This document shows positions 26,571 through 35,971 of a stretch of DNA of 64,000 nt, in pieces; positions within the stretch are counted from its first letter, which is position 1; every line of letters begins with the position of its first letter. Source of the stretch: Salinimicrobium profundisediminis (lineage in GTDB: Bacteria; Bacteroidota; Bacteroidia; Flavobacteriales; Flavobacteriaceae). Position numbers and translations under genes: made by a program. Under the pieces are notes generated by a model. That model saw only the letters and a program-made list of their open reading frames with translations, searched no databases and was not told where the DNA came from. Location: the NCBI RefSeq assembly GCF_026241755.1, contig NZ_JAPJDA010000009.1, positions 83,495 through 147,494 on the forward strand, written 5' to 3'.

Positions 26571-28004
26571 CTAAATGGATCCTTTTTCATAAACCTCCTC
26601 ATTTTTTAAAAGCTTATTAAAATGCCAAACTAAAAGGCTTCCAGTGAGTAAAGTAAAAAGGGAGATGAGCAACTTTATATAAAAATTTAATTCAACAGCA
26701 AAATAAGCAATCACCGTAAGGACTATTGTTGTAAAAAGCCATAAGAGAGGATAATACTTAACTTCTGTATTATCTTTAAAAACCTTAAAATAATAGCCTG
26801 CATAGCCCATGAACATATAAGCTACAAATGTGGTGAACGCAGCTACTTCAAAACCAAATAATGGAAGTAATAAAAGATTTAAAATTACATTTATTATTCC
26901 TGCTGTTAGAGTCAATTTCCACATTACGTTTGTAAATTCATAGAACATCGTCTTAGAACTAAATGCTAAATACATGGGGCGATAATTATAAGCCATCACT
27001 ATAACAATCCCCAGATAGTACATTTTAGCTAGTTCCTCATTTCGAATTAGAAAATCAAAAGCCTCTTTCATCCATAAACAAACACCAAATGTTAAAAGAA
27101 AAAAGCTGGTTTGTAAAATAAAAATTAGATTGCGAGCTTTCTTTTCCTGTTTTTTTTTATAAAATCCATTAATCAAAGGCCCCACCGCCAGGCCACTCGC
27201 AGTCCCCAATGAATTCATCACGTTGCCAACCGTATAGGCAACATTGTATTTTCCAATATCTCCTGTTCCTATTTTCATTACATCCATAACCATCTTATCA
27301 GAGCTATTTAGAAGATAAGAAGAGTAATAATGAGGAACTAGTGGAAGGCTTACCTTTAGAGAGTTCCTTATAAGCCTCCTTTTAAAATTATAAATAGGTT
27401 TAAACCCAAGAACAAAGTTCAATGGATAGAAAAAAGAAACATTATATATCATTCCAACTATAAATGATGACCAAAACCAACCCATATAACCCATTTTATA
27501 ATGGGATATAAAAAGTATATTTAAACCAATTCCAAGAAAACCAAAAATGGCACTTCGGGATGCGATTTGAACAGGTTTCTGCTTCAGTTGATAATAAGCC
27601 GTACCAATAGATTTTGTGGGCCCAAAAAATATAAGAGGCCCCATATTTAGAAATAATATGGTCCACTTATCTTTTTCGGCAACATCTGGGATTACCATAT
27701 AAATTAAAAGTCCTAAGATAAAAGCATATATAATATTCCAATAGTTAAGAAAACCATATATCTGCCTCCAGGCCCATTTATATTGACCCGGGGATTTAAA
27801 AAATGCATTTACCAGAACAACTTTTAATCCCAAAGTAGCTAATACTGATATAGCCGAAGTATAGGCTGTTAGGACTCCTGAAACGCCATAATCAATATCG
27901 GTTAGATCTTTTGTGATAATAGGAAGAGCGAGAAAACTGCCGATCTTGGTTATTTGAGGTGCCAGGCCATAGATAGCTGTATGAGAAAATAGTTTTTTTA
28001 TCAT
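26571..28004 (-). CDS. wzx: Wzx-type oligosaccharide flippase
   Basis: This 477-residue polytopic protein of the MOP/MATE fold has about 12-14 TM segments, beginning LFSHTAIYGLAPQITKIGSF, with SLPLVPHYYSSYLLNSSDKM at the start of the second half. Wzx flips the undecaprenyl-linked repeat unit to the periplasm. It lies inside the nonulosonate operon, next to glycosyltransferases. A second, more divergent flippase gene is at 39307, so the locus may feed two products or have a spare. Confidence 0.87.
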   Translation of the reverse strand: MIKKLFSHTAIYGLAPQITKIGSFLALPIITKDLTDIDYGVSGVLTAYTSAISVLATLGLKVVLVNAFFKSPGQYKWAWRQIYGFLNYWNIIYAFILGLLIYMVIPDVAEKDKWTILFLNMGPLIFFGPTKSIGTAYYQLKQKPVQIASRSAIFGFLGIGLNILFISHYKMGYMGWFWSSFIVGMIYNVSFFYPLNFVLGFKPIYNFKRRLIRNSLKVSLPLVPHYYSSYLLNSSDKMVMDVMKIGTGDIGKYNVAYTVGNVMNSLGTASGLAVGPLINGFYKKKQEKKARNLIFILQTSFFLLTFGVCLWMKEAFDFLIRNEELAKMYYLGIVIVMAYNYRPMYLAFSSKTMFYEFTNVMWKLTLTAGIINVILNLLLLPLFGFEVAAFTTFVAYMFMGYAGYYFKVFKDNTEVKYYPLLWLFTTIVLTVIAYFAVELNFYIKLLISLFTLLTGSLLVWHFNKLLKNEEVYEKGSI

Positions 28005-28083
28005 TCAGATTCTTTCTTCTTATGGGTTTGATTTAGGCGTTCCAATCTCAGTTTACGCAGCAAAATAATAGGTTTTATATTCC

Positions 28084-29532
28084 CTACTTTAATAATAATT
28101 CAATCGCAGAAATCATTTCATTTTTTACACTAATTTTTTTTCTTCCTTCCAGACTCTCAATCAAAGGCCAAAGATCTCCTTTAGTTTGTTTAAAATTCAT
28201 CTTCTCATCTATGATATCAGAAAAATACACTTCACCTAGCGGATCAACTATTATATTTGGAGTTCCCAACATAGAAGCTTCCAATACACAGCCCGATGAC
28301 TTTGAAATATGTACACTTGCATTTTTTAAAACAAGAGGTAAGGGCAAGTTTGTAGCGTCATCAAGATTAACTAGATGATCTAAACTACGTTCATTTATCA
28401 CTGCCTTTATTTCCAGAATATCATTCTCCGTCATTCGGGGGTGCATTCTTAACCACCATTCGTATCCATCCTTTGTACTCTCAATAGCATCTAAAAGGAT
28501 ATCTGGAAGAAAGGGTAAAATTGGTTGCAAAGAAAAAAGGAGTATTTTTTTTTCTTCAAAATGCTTTAGGTCGTAATGTTGTGATTCCAGAAAGTATACC
28601 CATGGATTCCCCCCCTTAATCACATTGTGGAATGAAGTATTATTCAACCTATTTTGTAAATTGCTTAAAGACATGTCATCCCAAACCCAGAAATAATCAG
28701 GCAAACAGGTATATCCGGCATTGGGTACCTTATTAAATCCTGTATATGCCGCATGTAGCATACCCTGAGGGCCATGTTGAACATCAACTGATCGAACTCC
28801 CTTTCTACTAGCGGCCAGATTTAAACCATACATCGCATCGTGATAATAGCATAATTCAAAGCAAAGCTTTGCGTTTGTAGCCTTTAGTAAAAGTTCATAA
28901 ACTTTCGCCCAGTTTAACACTGCGATAATTTTTTTAAAAAAAGCCTTTTTATTAAAATGAACTTTAAAAGAATGTTCATACTCAGCTATTATAATTTGTA
29001 GTAGCTCATTGTTTGCCAATGAAGTCCACGTATCTTTTCTTTTAGTTATTCTTTTAAAAAAATAATAAATCGAGGTTAAAGGAAAATGATTTTCTTTGAG
29101 TGTATAATCCTTTCTATTTTTTACAGAATAGTCTGCGTTCAAAAATTTTACTTTCTCATGATCTAAATATTCACTCATGGGATCATAAAACCTGTTTACG
29201 AACTTACTCCTATAATATGACCTGTGAGTATGAGAAGCAGCAAAGATCACATCAACTTTGTTTATAAGGCCAAATTTTAGCTTTAAATACCCAATAAAAC
29301 CTTTTACATTTTCTAGAATATTATATAATTTAAATTTTAGAGCTTTTGAGCTTTGTATGGGTTGATTAGTATTCTTTATATATCCTTCTCTTTTTACAAT
29401 ATCCTTAAAAAGAGACCAACGTAATATCGGCCAAATATGAAGATCATTTTGCTTAAGTTTCCCACAATCATAATTTACTTCTACCTCATTAAGCCAATCA
29501 ATAATCTCTTTTCTTTTTTCAAGCATATCCAA
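28084..29532 (-). CDS. Candidate nonulosonate glycosyltransferase (GT-B like)
   Basis: The 482-residue protein is not a textbook family member. The C-terminal half looks GT-B-like: VDVQHGPQGMLHAAYTGF, an HP motif at 364-365 (LRMHPRMTE), and SKSSGCVLEASMLGTPNI with Ser-Ser at 412-413. An HP motif followed by a serine motif is a hallmark of several bacterial sialyltransferase families. The gene directly follows pseI (12 nt), which supports transfer of CMP-pseudaminate. The 3' end is unusual: another frame runs on from 28090 to an ATGA overlap with wzx, so the annotated C-terminus may be the result of a frameshift. Confidence 0.6.
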   Translation of the reverse strand: MDMLEKRKEIIDWLNEVEVNYDCGKLKQNDLHIWPILRWSLFKDIVKREGYIKNTNQPIQSSKALKFKLYNILENVKGFIGYLKLKFGLINKVDVIFAASHTHRSYYRSKFVNRFYDPMSEYLDHEKVKFLNADYSVKNRKDYTLKENHFPLTSIYYFFKRITKRKDTWTSLANNELLQIIIAEYEHSFKVHFNKKAFFKKIIAVLNWAKVYELLLKATNAKLCFELCYYHDAMYGLNLAASRKGVRSVDVQHGPQGMLHAAYTGFNKVPNAGYTCLPDYFWVWDDMSLSNLQNRLNNTSFHNVIKGGNPWVYFLESQHYDLKHFEEKKILLFSLQPILPFLPDILLDAIESTKDGYEWWLRMHPRMTENDILEIKAVINERSLDHLVNLDDATNLPLPLVLKNASVHISKSSGCVLEASMLGTPNIIVDPLGEVYFSDIIDEKMNFKQTKGDLWPLIESLEGRKKISVKNEMISAIELLLK

Positions 29533-29544
29533 ACTTTTCCTAAA

Positions 29545-30576
29545 TTAAATTTTAAATGGCTCACCTCTTTTAAAGCTTCGAGGAGATTTAGTCCCAATTA
29601 ATGATTTTAAATGCTTTGGATGCATACCGAAGCCAGGTCGAATAGATTTGACATTTTTTTCAGTAATAGGCTCTCCCTCTTTTATATCATCTACTACATA
29701 TAAAGATCTCGAGAATTCTCTTCCTTTTTTCTGTTTTTCTGTTAGATGATAGTCCACCTTTCCAATTGCCTTTCCAGCATTACGAACAGCCTTTACCATT
29801 TCAGAAAATTCTTTTTCATCTAAGGAAAAAGAGGCATCGGGACCTCCAACATTCTTATCCAGAATAAAATGTTTTTCAATCACCCTTGCTCCAAAACAGG
29901 TAGCCACAACCGGCACCGTAATACCAAGTGTATGATCAGACAAACCACTAATAACATTATATCTTTCTGCCAGGTCCCTTACCATTACCATATTTGCTTC
30001 TTCTATAGGCGCCGGATATGAGGAAGTACACTTGAGTAATATGATATTATTATTACCCATTTTTTTACAGGCTTCCAGTGCTAATTCAATATCCTGTTGT
30101 TCTGCGATCCCGGTGGAGATTATAACCGGTTTACCTTTAGACGCTACTAATTCTATAAGTGGTATATCGGTTATTTCAAAGGATGCTATTTTATATGCAG
30201 GAACATCAAGGTTTTCCAGGAATTCCACCGAAGTAGGATCAAACGGTGAAGAAAAACATTCAAGACCTTCCCGTTTCGCTTCTTCCATTATTATGGGATG
30301 CCATTCCCAGGGCGTATAAGCTTCTTTATACAGGTCGTACAAATATTTTCCGTCCCAAATTGTACCCTGTTTTAACCTGAAATCTTCCCTCTTGGAATCT
30401 ATTGTTATGGTATCTGCAGTATACGTTTGCAATTTAATGGCATCCGCGCCCGCCCTTTTTGCAGCTCTTACAGATTCCAGGGCGGTATCCAGACTACCAT
30501 TATGATTGGCTGATAGTTCCGCTATGATAAATACTTCATTACTATTCTTACCAATTGAAAAGTTTCCTATTTTCAT
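29545..30576 (-). CDS. pseI: Pseudaminic acid synthase
   Basis: The 343-residue NeuB-family enzyme has the PseI-type start IIAELSANHNGSLDTA, KLQTYTADT, and a C-terminal SAF antifreeze-like domain (SRSLYVVDDIKEGEPI onward). It condenses phosphoenolpyruvate with 2,4-diacetamido-2,4,6-trideoxy-L-altrose to give pseudaminic acid. ELSANHNG rather than the EIGxNHNG of NeuB/LegI favours pseudaminate. It overlaps the PseG-PseH fusion gene by 4 nt. Confidence 0.92.
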   Translation of the reverse strand: MKIGNFSIGKNSNEVFIIAELSANHNGSLDTALESVRAAKRAGADAIKLQTYTADTITIDSKREDFRLKQGTIWDGKYLYDLYKEAYTPWEWHPIIMEEAKREGLECFSSPFDPTSVEFLENLDVPAYKIASFEITDIPLIELVASKGKPVIISTGIAEQQDIELALEACKKMGNNNIILLKCTSSYPAPIEEANMVMVRDLAERYNVISGLSDHTLGITVPVVATCFGARVIEKHFILDKNVGGPDASFSLDEKEFSEMVKAVRNAGKAIGKVDYHLTEKQKKGREFSRSLYVVDDIKEGEPITEKNVKSIRPGFGMHPKHLKSLIGTKSPRSFKRGEPFKI

Positions 30577-32021
30577 TTCCTAATCTCCTTTTTAAATTTT
30601 ACTTCATTTCCACTGCCAAAACCTTCTTCATAACCCAGTTTTCGAAAAATTTTTAATGATGCAATATTATTGTTCATAACATAGCCGGTTACATACTTAA
30701 TATTATTATCAGTTATTTTAAGTTTTTCCACACCTAATTTTAATAGGGATAGCCCGAGGCCTTTGCCATGAAATTCAGGATCTAAAAGATAACTGACTAT
30801 TGCCTCTTCTCTATTATGTTTGTCAAATCTAATTGAACCTACAGCACAATCATTTATTCTTGCAATAAAATAATAACAATTATCGTCTTCTATTTTTGCA
30901 AATAGCCAATTTTTATGTTCTTCATAACCAATTTCTGATTTTGAAAAAGAATATGCCCTTACCTCGGGATTTTTAGCCCAGTTATATGTGACCTGCAAAT
31001 CATCAGCCTTAGCTTCTTCTAAAGAAACGTTGGCCTCTTCTAATAGTGCAGAGAATGTCTTTAATAATCGCTGGGAAGATTTGCCGTCGATTAAATTGGA
31101 ATTCTTTTTTTTAGTAAACTTTAAACTTAGCAAGGCTTCTCTTAAATCCCTTTCTTCAAAATTGCCTGCATCGGCAAACGCGTTTATTGCCTTATAATTT
31201 TCATAAATAAATTGCTGATTATTTATATACATGCCAGCAACAGGAATTAATCCTAAGGCCATAACTTCCAGTAAAATGCCGCTTGCAGGTACCAAAGCAT
31301 GACTACAAGACTTCATTACAGCAATCATAGCTTCGGCCTGCAAATTCTGGTACAAAAAAATCTTGTCATCTTTTTTTGAGGAAATATAGTCTACCAGTAG
31401 TCCATAATTTGAATAAGCACTACCGGTCACAATTTTTATTTCATCAAATAATTTGATGTCAATTAAAATATCCAGACTTCTTCTTGTTAAGTCCTCAGGG
31501 TCACTCCCGCCAAAGCAAACAAAAACCCCTTTTTTAGATAAGTTTGTTTTCTTTTCTTTTTGTCTGGCTAATTTTAGAAATTCTGGCCTTAGCATTGCAT
31601 ATTCTATTCCAAGAGCATACTGGGTATAGCTTTGTGCTTTATAATCGGAGGGAAGTATTCCTGGAGCGTGGTTAATTATCAAATCTGCATAAAATTCTTT
31701 CTCATGAAGATCGTCTATACACACTAATTTATTGCCTTTTTCCTTTATGATTTTCTGGAAGGCGGTATCCAATCCGTAATGGTCCAATACCACAATCCCA
31801 TCACCATTTAGTACCTCCAAAAACTCATCTTCTATACTTATTATATTTACCGCCAAATTCTTTTGTTTAAAGGCATTCAAAAGAGAATTTGGCACTTCCT
31901 TACAAAAAAAATCAACAGTAAATCGAGATTTTAGCATTTCGGCCAAAGCATAACAACGCATTAAGTGTCCATGACCAATACTTGAATTTCCATCCACCCG
32001 AAACAATATTTTATTTACCAT
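30573..32021 (-). CDS. pseG: PseG-PseH fusion: nucleotide-sugar hydrolase and GNAT
   Basis: Residues 1 to ~325 are PseG: FRVDGNSSIGHGHLMRCYALA, then VCFGGSDPEDLTRR and VPASGILLEVMALG of the GT-B-like hydrolase that releases the altrose sugar from UDP. Residues ~340-482 form a GNAT domain (LQVTYNWAKNPEVRAYSF, EFHGKGLGLSLLKLG) matching PseH, which acetylates the 4-amino group first. The two steps are consecutive, so fusion makes sense. A separate decayed GNAT gene lies just upstream (32038-32348). Confidence 0.9.
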   Translation of the reverse strand: MVNKILFRVDGNSSIGHGHLMRCYALAEMLKSRFTVDFFCKEVPNSLLNAFKQKNLAVNIISIEDEFLEVLNGDGIVVLDHYGLDTAFQKIIKEKGNKLVCIDDLHEKEFYADLIINHAPGILPSDYKAQSYTQYALGIEYAMLRPEFLKLARQKEKKTNLSKKGVFVCFGGSDPEDLTRRSLDILIDIKLFDEIKIVTGSAYSNYGLLVDYISSKKDDKIFLYQNLQAEAMIAVMKSCSHALVPASGILLEVMALGLIPVAGMYINNQQFIYENYKAINAFADAGNFEERDLREALLSLKFTKKKNSNLIDGKSSQRLLKTFSALLEEANVSLEEAKADDLQVTYNWAKNPEVRAYSFSKSEIGYEEHKNWLFAKIEDDNCYYFIARINDCAVGSIRFDKHNREEAIVSYLLDPEFHGKGLGLSLLKLGVEKLKITDNNIKYVTGYVMNNNIASLKIFRKLGYEEGFGSGNEVKFKKEIRK

Positions 32022-32037
32022 TATATTTTTGAATAAT

Positions 32038-32348
32038 TTTAATATTTAAAAATTAATGAGTGTTCTATTAATCCAATTTATACACAAATCCTTCATACCC
32101 AATATATTTTTGACCTTATAAATAAGAAGATAAAATTTGGTTAGGATGTTTTTAATCAAATAACTTTGAAACAATTAGATCAAAATAATCATGCTGATCT
32201 TCTTTAGTTAATATTAAGCTGGGCGTTAATGCTAAACCCCTTCTTTACGCCACCGCATAATATCATAGCGGTCTTCATATCGAATTGGAACAATTGATAA
32301 ATTTCCTGATAAAAATACCTGATTACTAAGTGCCTTATAGTTATTCAC
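32038..32348 (-). pseudogene. Decayed GNAT acetyltransferase gene of the nonulosonate operon
   Basis: Reading from GTG at 32348, the frame gives VNNYKALSNQVFLSGN, LSIVPIRYEDRYDIMRWR, then stops at 32232. A second frame continues with LTKEDQHDYFDLIVSKLFD, stop, KHPNQILSSYL, stop, GQKYIGYEGFVYKL, and a further frame gives NWINRTLINF. In this order these pieces match the first ~95 residues of GNAT proteins found in Bacteroidota nonulosonate loci. At least two internal stops and two frame changes are present, and the rest of the gene is deleted. It lies between the cytidylyltransferase and PseG-PseH genes; the fused GNAT may have made it redundant. Confidence 0.75.
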
Positions 32349-33196
32349 GTATGTTTATTTAGTAATGAAAGGGTCCGAGTAAGCTCATATTTCTTTAATA
32401 ATGGTATAGCAATCGAAAGTTCTTCTGATAAGGAATTAAGTTCAGATTTTTGATAATTATTAAGGTTTACTTCAAATATCCAGGGATATTTCTCCAAACA
32501 TAACTCCACTAAATCCATTCCTCCCACTTCCATATCATATTTTAGGGCAATACTTAAAACAGATGAAAGAACTAAAAAATCTGATGGGTAATCTAATGTT
32601 AATCTTAAATTGCTTAAGTCTTTATCCTTAAGAGGGTAAATAAAATTAACTCGGTACTTTGAATCCTTTTTAAAAAAAGCAGTTACATGCTCCTTATCAT
32701 GTTCCGATAATTGCTCATGTTTCAAACCCAGTAATTTTTCAGTAGTTATTATTTCCATATTCATCCCTGCTGGTAAACCCTTTGTATTGGTATAATCAGC
32801 ATTAGCTGAAAAATGTTCTCGCAAAGCTGTATTTAATACTTTTAAATCAACGAGGGGGTTATCGCCTGTCAGCCGCACAATAAAATCAAAATTATTTTTG
32901 GATGCAATTTCGATGTAACGACTTAAAACATTTTTTTCATCTCCTCGAAAACAGTTAACTCCCTTTTCCTTGCAAAAAGATTCCAAAACATCATTTTCTT
33001 TGTTCTTTGATGTAGCTATATATATAGACGATTGGGGTATATTAAATTTCTTTAATTCATCAATTATCCAATCAAGTGTACAAAGTTCACTACCAAATGG
33101 AATAGGCATCAAAATCTTACCCGGCAATCGTGTAGATTGCATCCTGGCTTGAATAATGAAGCCTATATTCAATTTATTTAATGCTCCACCCTCCAT
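32345..33196 (-). CDS. SpsF/PseF-like cytidylyltransferase (CMP-nonulosonate synthetase)
   Basis: The 283-residue protein has the nucleotidyltransferase start IGFIIQARMQSTRLPGKIL, FRGDEKNVLSRY and VRLTGDNPLVD, the SpsF/NeuA-like fold. It would activate pseudaminate to CMP-Pse before transfer. It is more SpsF-like than classical PseF. The ATG at 33196 lies inside the SDR gene (23-nt overlap); a TTG at 33169 right after the SDR stop is an alternative. Its stop adjoins the GNAT remnant. Confidence 0.82.
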   Translation of the reverse strand: MEGGALNKLNIGFIIQARMQSTRLPGKILMPIPFGSELCTLDWIIDELKKFNIPQSSIYIATSKNKENDVLESFCKEKGVNCFRGDEKNVLSRYIEIASKNNFDFIVRLTGDNPLVDLKVLNTALREHFSANADYTNTKGLPAGMNMEIITTEKLLGLKHEQLSEHDKEHVTAFFKKDSKYRVNFIYPLKDKDLSNLRLTLDYPSDFLVLSSVLSIALKYDMEVGGMDLVELCLEKYPWIFEVNLNNYQKSELNSLSEELSIAIPLLKKYELTRTLSLLNKHT

Positions 33197-33950
33197 CTAC
33201 AATAATATTTTGTCCTGTAATATAATTTGAAGCATCTGAAGCCAAAAAAACAAAAGCTCCGGCAAGATCTTCAGGTTTTCCTATTCGACCCAAACAGGTT
33301 TTCCTTTCCAGGGCATTCACAAATTTCATATCCTGCTGCACTGAAGAAGAAGGAAAGGGACCAGGCGTAATAGTATTAACATTAATATTTCGGTCACCTA
33401 AATAGCTGGCATAATACTTAGTCAATTGGACGATTCCTGCCTTTGCAGCACCATAATGAGGTGGATTCAAAAAATCTGGAGATGCCTCATAGACGTTAAA
33501 ATCTGGGGCAACAATCCCATACATGGAGGCAACATTAATAATTTTACCACCTTTATCGAAAAACGGTATAATTTCCCTTATACTATAAAAAACGGAACTT
33601 AAAGAACCGTCTATCCCTGAAGACCAGTCCTGATCACTCATTTTTTCAGGTGATTGGCCGGACAAATAAAACGCATTATTAATTAATACATCGATTGGAG
33701 TAATTTCGTTAATAGAGGAAAAACTTTCTCGAATACTCTGAGAATCCGAAATATCACAATACTGGAATTTAAGTCTTTGGTTTAATTCAGGATTCTGAGC
33801 AAAGGTACTCTCAAATTTATCCTTACTTCTGGCCAACACAAAGACCTTGGCATTATGATATATTAAACTTTCGGTAATGGCCTTCCCTAAATATCCATAG
33901 CCACCGGTTATCAAAACTATTTTGCCGTCTAGATCAAAATTATAAATCAT
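33174..33950 (-). CDS. SDR family oxidoreductase in nonulosonate operon
   Basis: The 258-residue classical SDR has the cofactor motif TGGYGYLG (about 15-22), NNAF, the catalytic YGAAK (about 166-170) and a C-terminal TGQNIIVDGGW. It presumably reduces or oxidises a sugar using NAD(P). The minimal pseudaminate route needs no SDR of this type, so it probably builds a derivative or acts with the neighbouring aldo/keto reductase. Substrate unknown. Confidence 0.85.
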   Translation of the reverse strand: MIYNFDLDGKIVLITGGYGYLGKAITESLIYHNAKVFVLARSKDKFESTFAQNPELNQRLKFQYCDISDSQSIRESFSSINEITPIDVLINNAFYLSGQSPEKMSDQDWSSGIDGSLSSVFYSIREIIPFFDKGGKIINVASMYGIVAPDFNVYEASPDFLNPPHYGAAKAGIVQLTKYYASYLGDRNINVNTITPGPFPSSSVQQDMKFVNALERKTCLGRIGKPEDLAGAFVFLASDASNYITGQNIIVDGGWSIK

Positions 33951-33957
33951 ACTTCCT

Positions 33958-34794
33958 TTAATTTGGCCAGTTGCTAGGCATTAATATTTTTTCACTAATA
34001 TTTTTATTAAGACAAGGCAGATCAGCGGCATTTTTCAAACTCAAAATATTCCGTAACAGTTGATCGGAATTTTCAATACCTATTACTACCTGATGTATAA
34101 AATCTTTCTCAAGCACAAATTTCAACAGGCTTCCCGGTAAATTATCAATGGAGTTTTGTAACTCTCTTAATAATGGCTTAATTTCTTCAAAATAATTATT
34201 CAGTTTGTCCGGGGGCATAAAAAACAATCCCTGCATAAATACAGACCTGGTATGGATTTCACAAGTATTGCTAATCTGTTTCAAAATAGCTTCAAATCTT
34301 CTATCAAAATAATTATATGGCACCTGAATTAGATCTGGCTGAAATCCTATATCCAGTAATTTGGTTAGCTCATTTGGGCTGTTTAGTGAATAACCAATCT
34401 TTTTAACCAATCCCTTCTCTTTCAACAAAACTAACTCTTCCCATCGTTCAGGTTTCTCCAATAAATCCTGAGGTCTATGTGCTAAATAAGCATATAATTG
34501 GTCTATCCTTAAGTTATTTAATGTCAAACATAATTGATCTTTTATATGGTTTTTGCCTTCAGGCGGTAAAAATTTAGAAATAATCTGAAAGGAGCTTAAA
34601 TCATATTTCCCTAAAATTTCTTCAGCATTTCCATAAGCCGAAGCAGAATCTAAAAGAGTAATATTACTTTCTTGGGCTAATTGGAGTATTTGTAAAACTT
34701 CCCTTTCAGATGTTTGACCATTTTTATTGGAAATTCCATATGGCATTCCAAATTGAACTGTTCCTAAACCTATTTTAGAAAAGTCTTTACCCAT
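33958..34794 (-). CDS. Aldo/keto reductase in nonulosonate operon
   Basis: The 278-residue TIM-barrel AKR has IGLGTVQFGMPYG, LLDSASAYGNAEE (catalytic Asp/Tyr), LAHRPQDLL and a C-terminal VVIGIENSDQLLRN. The usual AKR lysine near IISKF (about 76) is present. It overlaps pseC by 8 nt and precedes the SDR by 7 nt, so all three are co-translated. A sugar ketone or aldehyde is the likely substrate; the exact role is not known. Confidence 0.85.
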   Translation of the reverse strand: MGKDFSKIGLGTVQFGMPYGISNKNGQTSEREVLQILQLAQESNITLLDSASAYGNAEEILGKYDLSSFQIISKFLPPEGKNHIKDQLCLTLNNLRIDQLYAYLAHRPQDLLEKPERWEELVLLKEKGLVKKIGYSLNSPNELTKLLDIGFQPDLIQVPYNYFDRRFEAILKQISNTCEIHTRSVFMQGLFFMPPDKLNNYFEEIKPLLRELQNSIDNLPGSLLKFVLEKDFIHQVVIGIENSDQLLRNILSLKNAADLPCLNKNISEKILMPSNWPN

Positions 34795-35968
34795 AAAAAG
34801 ATTTAATTATTTCTATGACATATTTCTGTTCCTCTTCAGACAGGGTAGGATACATTGGTAAACTAATACAATGCTTATAGTAGTTTTCGGCAGAAGGCAT
34901 GTCTCCTTCTTTCCATCCAAACTGACGATAATAAGGCATCAAATGACAGGGGATATAATGAATCTGGGCAAAAATATTATGATCCCTTAAGTGATTATAC
35001 AACCCAAGCCTATCCTTAACCTCTATTATATACAGATGATAGGCATGACCCTTTACAACTCCTGACTGGCCAAGAATAAATGGTTTCTCCTTAAAGGCTT
35101 CATAGTAACCGGCGGCTATCTCACGTCTGCGTTTTATACCTTCATCAGCCCTTTTTAACTGACTTGAACCAAGGGCCGCCTGAAAATCGGTAATCCTGTA
35201 ATTAAAACCAAGCTCCTGCATTTCCATATACCAGGCAGGGTATTCCCCATTGCCTCCGGCAAAATCAATAGAATTTTTATAGAGTTGGTCTCCCTTTACT
35301 ATTCCATGAGTTCTGAGCTGCTTCAATTTCTCATATAACTCTTCATCGTTGGTGGTTATCATACCACCTTCTCCACTGGCAATATGTTTTACCGGGTGAA
35401 AGGAGAAAATTGCCAGATCGGCGAATTTTCCATTGCCACAGAATTGTTTTTCACCTTTACTATCTTCAAAAAAACCTCCTGGAGCGTGGCATGAATCTTC
35501 AATAATCCATAGATCATGTTCATCTGCAAGTTCTCTCCATTCTTCTAAATTTACGGCTCTGCCGGCAAAATCCACCGGAATTACTCCTTTATAGGTGCCT
35601 TTCGGGGAATTTTGAAGCAAGTCCCTTGTATTATCAATATCAAGCAAATAGGTTTCGGGGTTAATGTCTCCAAACACAACTTCTCCTCCACAATAGCGGA
35701 CACAGTTGGCAGAAGCTGCAAAAGTTATGGGAGTTGTAATCACCTTATCTCCCTCTTTAATATTTAAGGCAAGAGCACATAAATGAAGGGCAGCAGTGCC
35801 ATTAGAAACAGCAACAGCATACTTACTTCCAATATATTGCGCAAAAGCCTCCTCGAATTCATAAATCCTGGGACCCTGTGTCAAAAAATCTGATTTAAGG
35901 GTTTCAATTACCGCAGCAATATCTTCTTCTGTGATATTTTGCCTTCCGTAGGGAATAGGTTTTTGCAT
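34787..35968 (-). CDS. pseC: PseC: UDP-4-amino-4,6-dideoxy-AltNAc transaminase
   Basis: This 393-residue PLP enzyme has IPYGRQNITEEDI at the start, VSNGTAALHLCAL, IEDSCHAPGG and the Schiff-base lysine in SFHPVKHIASGEGG (Lys194). The GRQxI/D start is typical of PseC, which aminates UDP-2-acetamido-2,6-dideoxy-L-arabino-4-hexulose. It follows pseB by 3 nt, and the pair makes the committed precursor of pseudaminate. Confidence 0.92.
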   Translation of the reverse strand: MQKPIPYGRQNITEEDIAAVIETLKSDFLTQGPRIYEFEEAFAQYIGSKYAVAVSNGTAALHLCALALNIKEGDKVITTPITFAASANCVRYCGGEVVFGDINPETYLLDIDNTRDLLQNSPKGTYKGVIPVDFAGRAVNLEEWRELADEHDLWIIEDSCHAPGGFFEDSKGEKQFCGNGKFADLAIFSFHPVKHIASGEGGMITTNDEELYEKLKQLRTHGIVKGDQLYKNSIDFAGGNGEYPAWYMEMQELGFNYRITDFQAALGSSQLKRADEGIKRRREIAAGYYEAFKEKPFILGQSGVVKGHAYHLYIIEVKDRLGLYNHLRDHNIFAQIHYIPCHLMPYYRQFGWKEGDMPSAENYYKHCISLPMYPTLSEEEQKYVIEIIKSFYG

Positions 35969-35971
35969 AAA

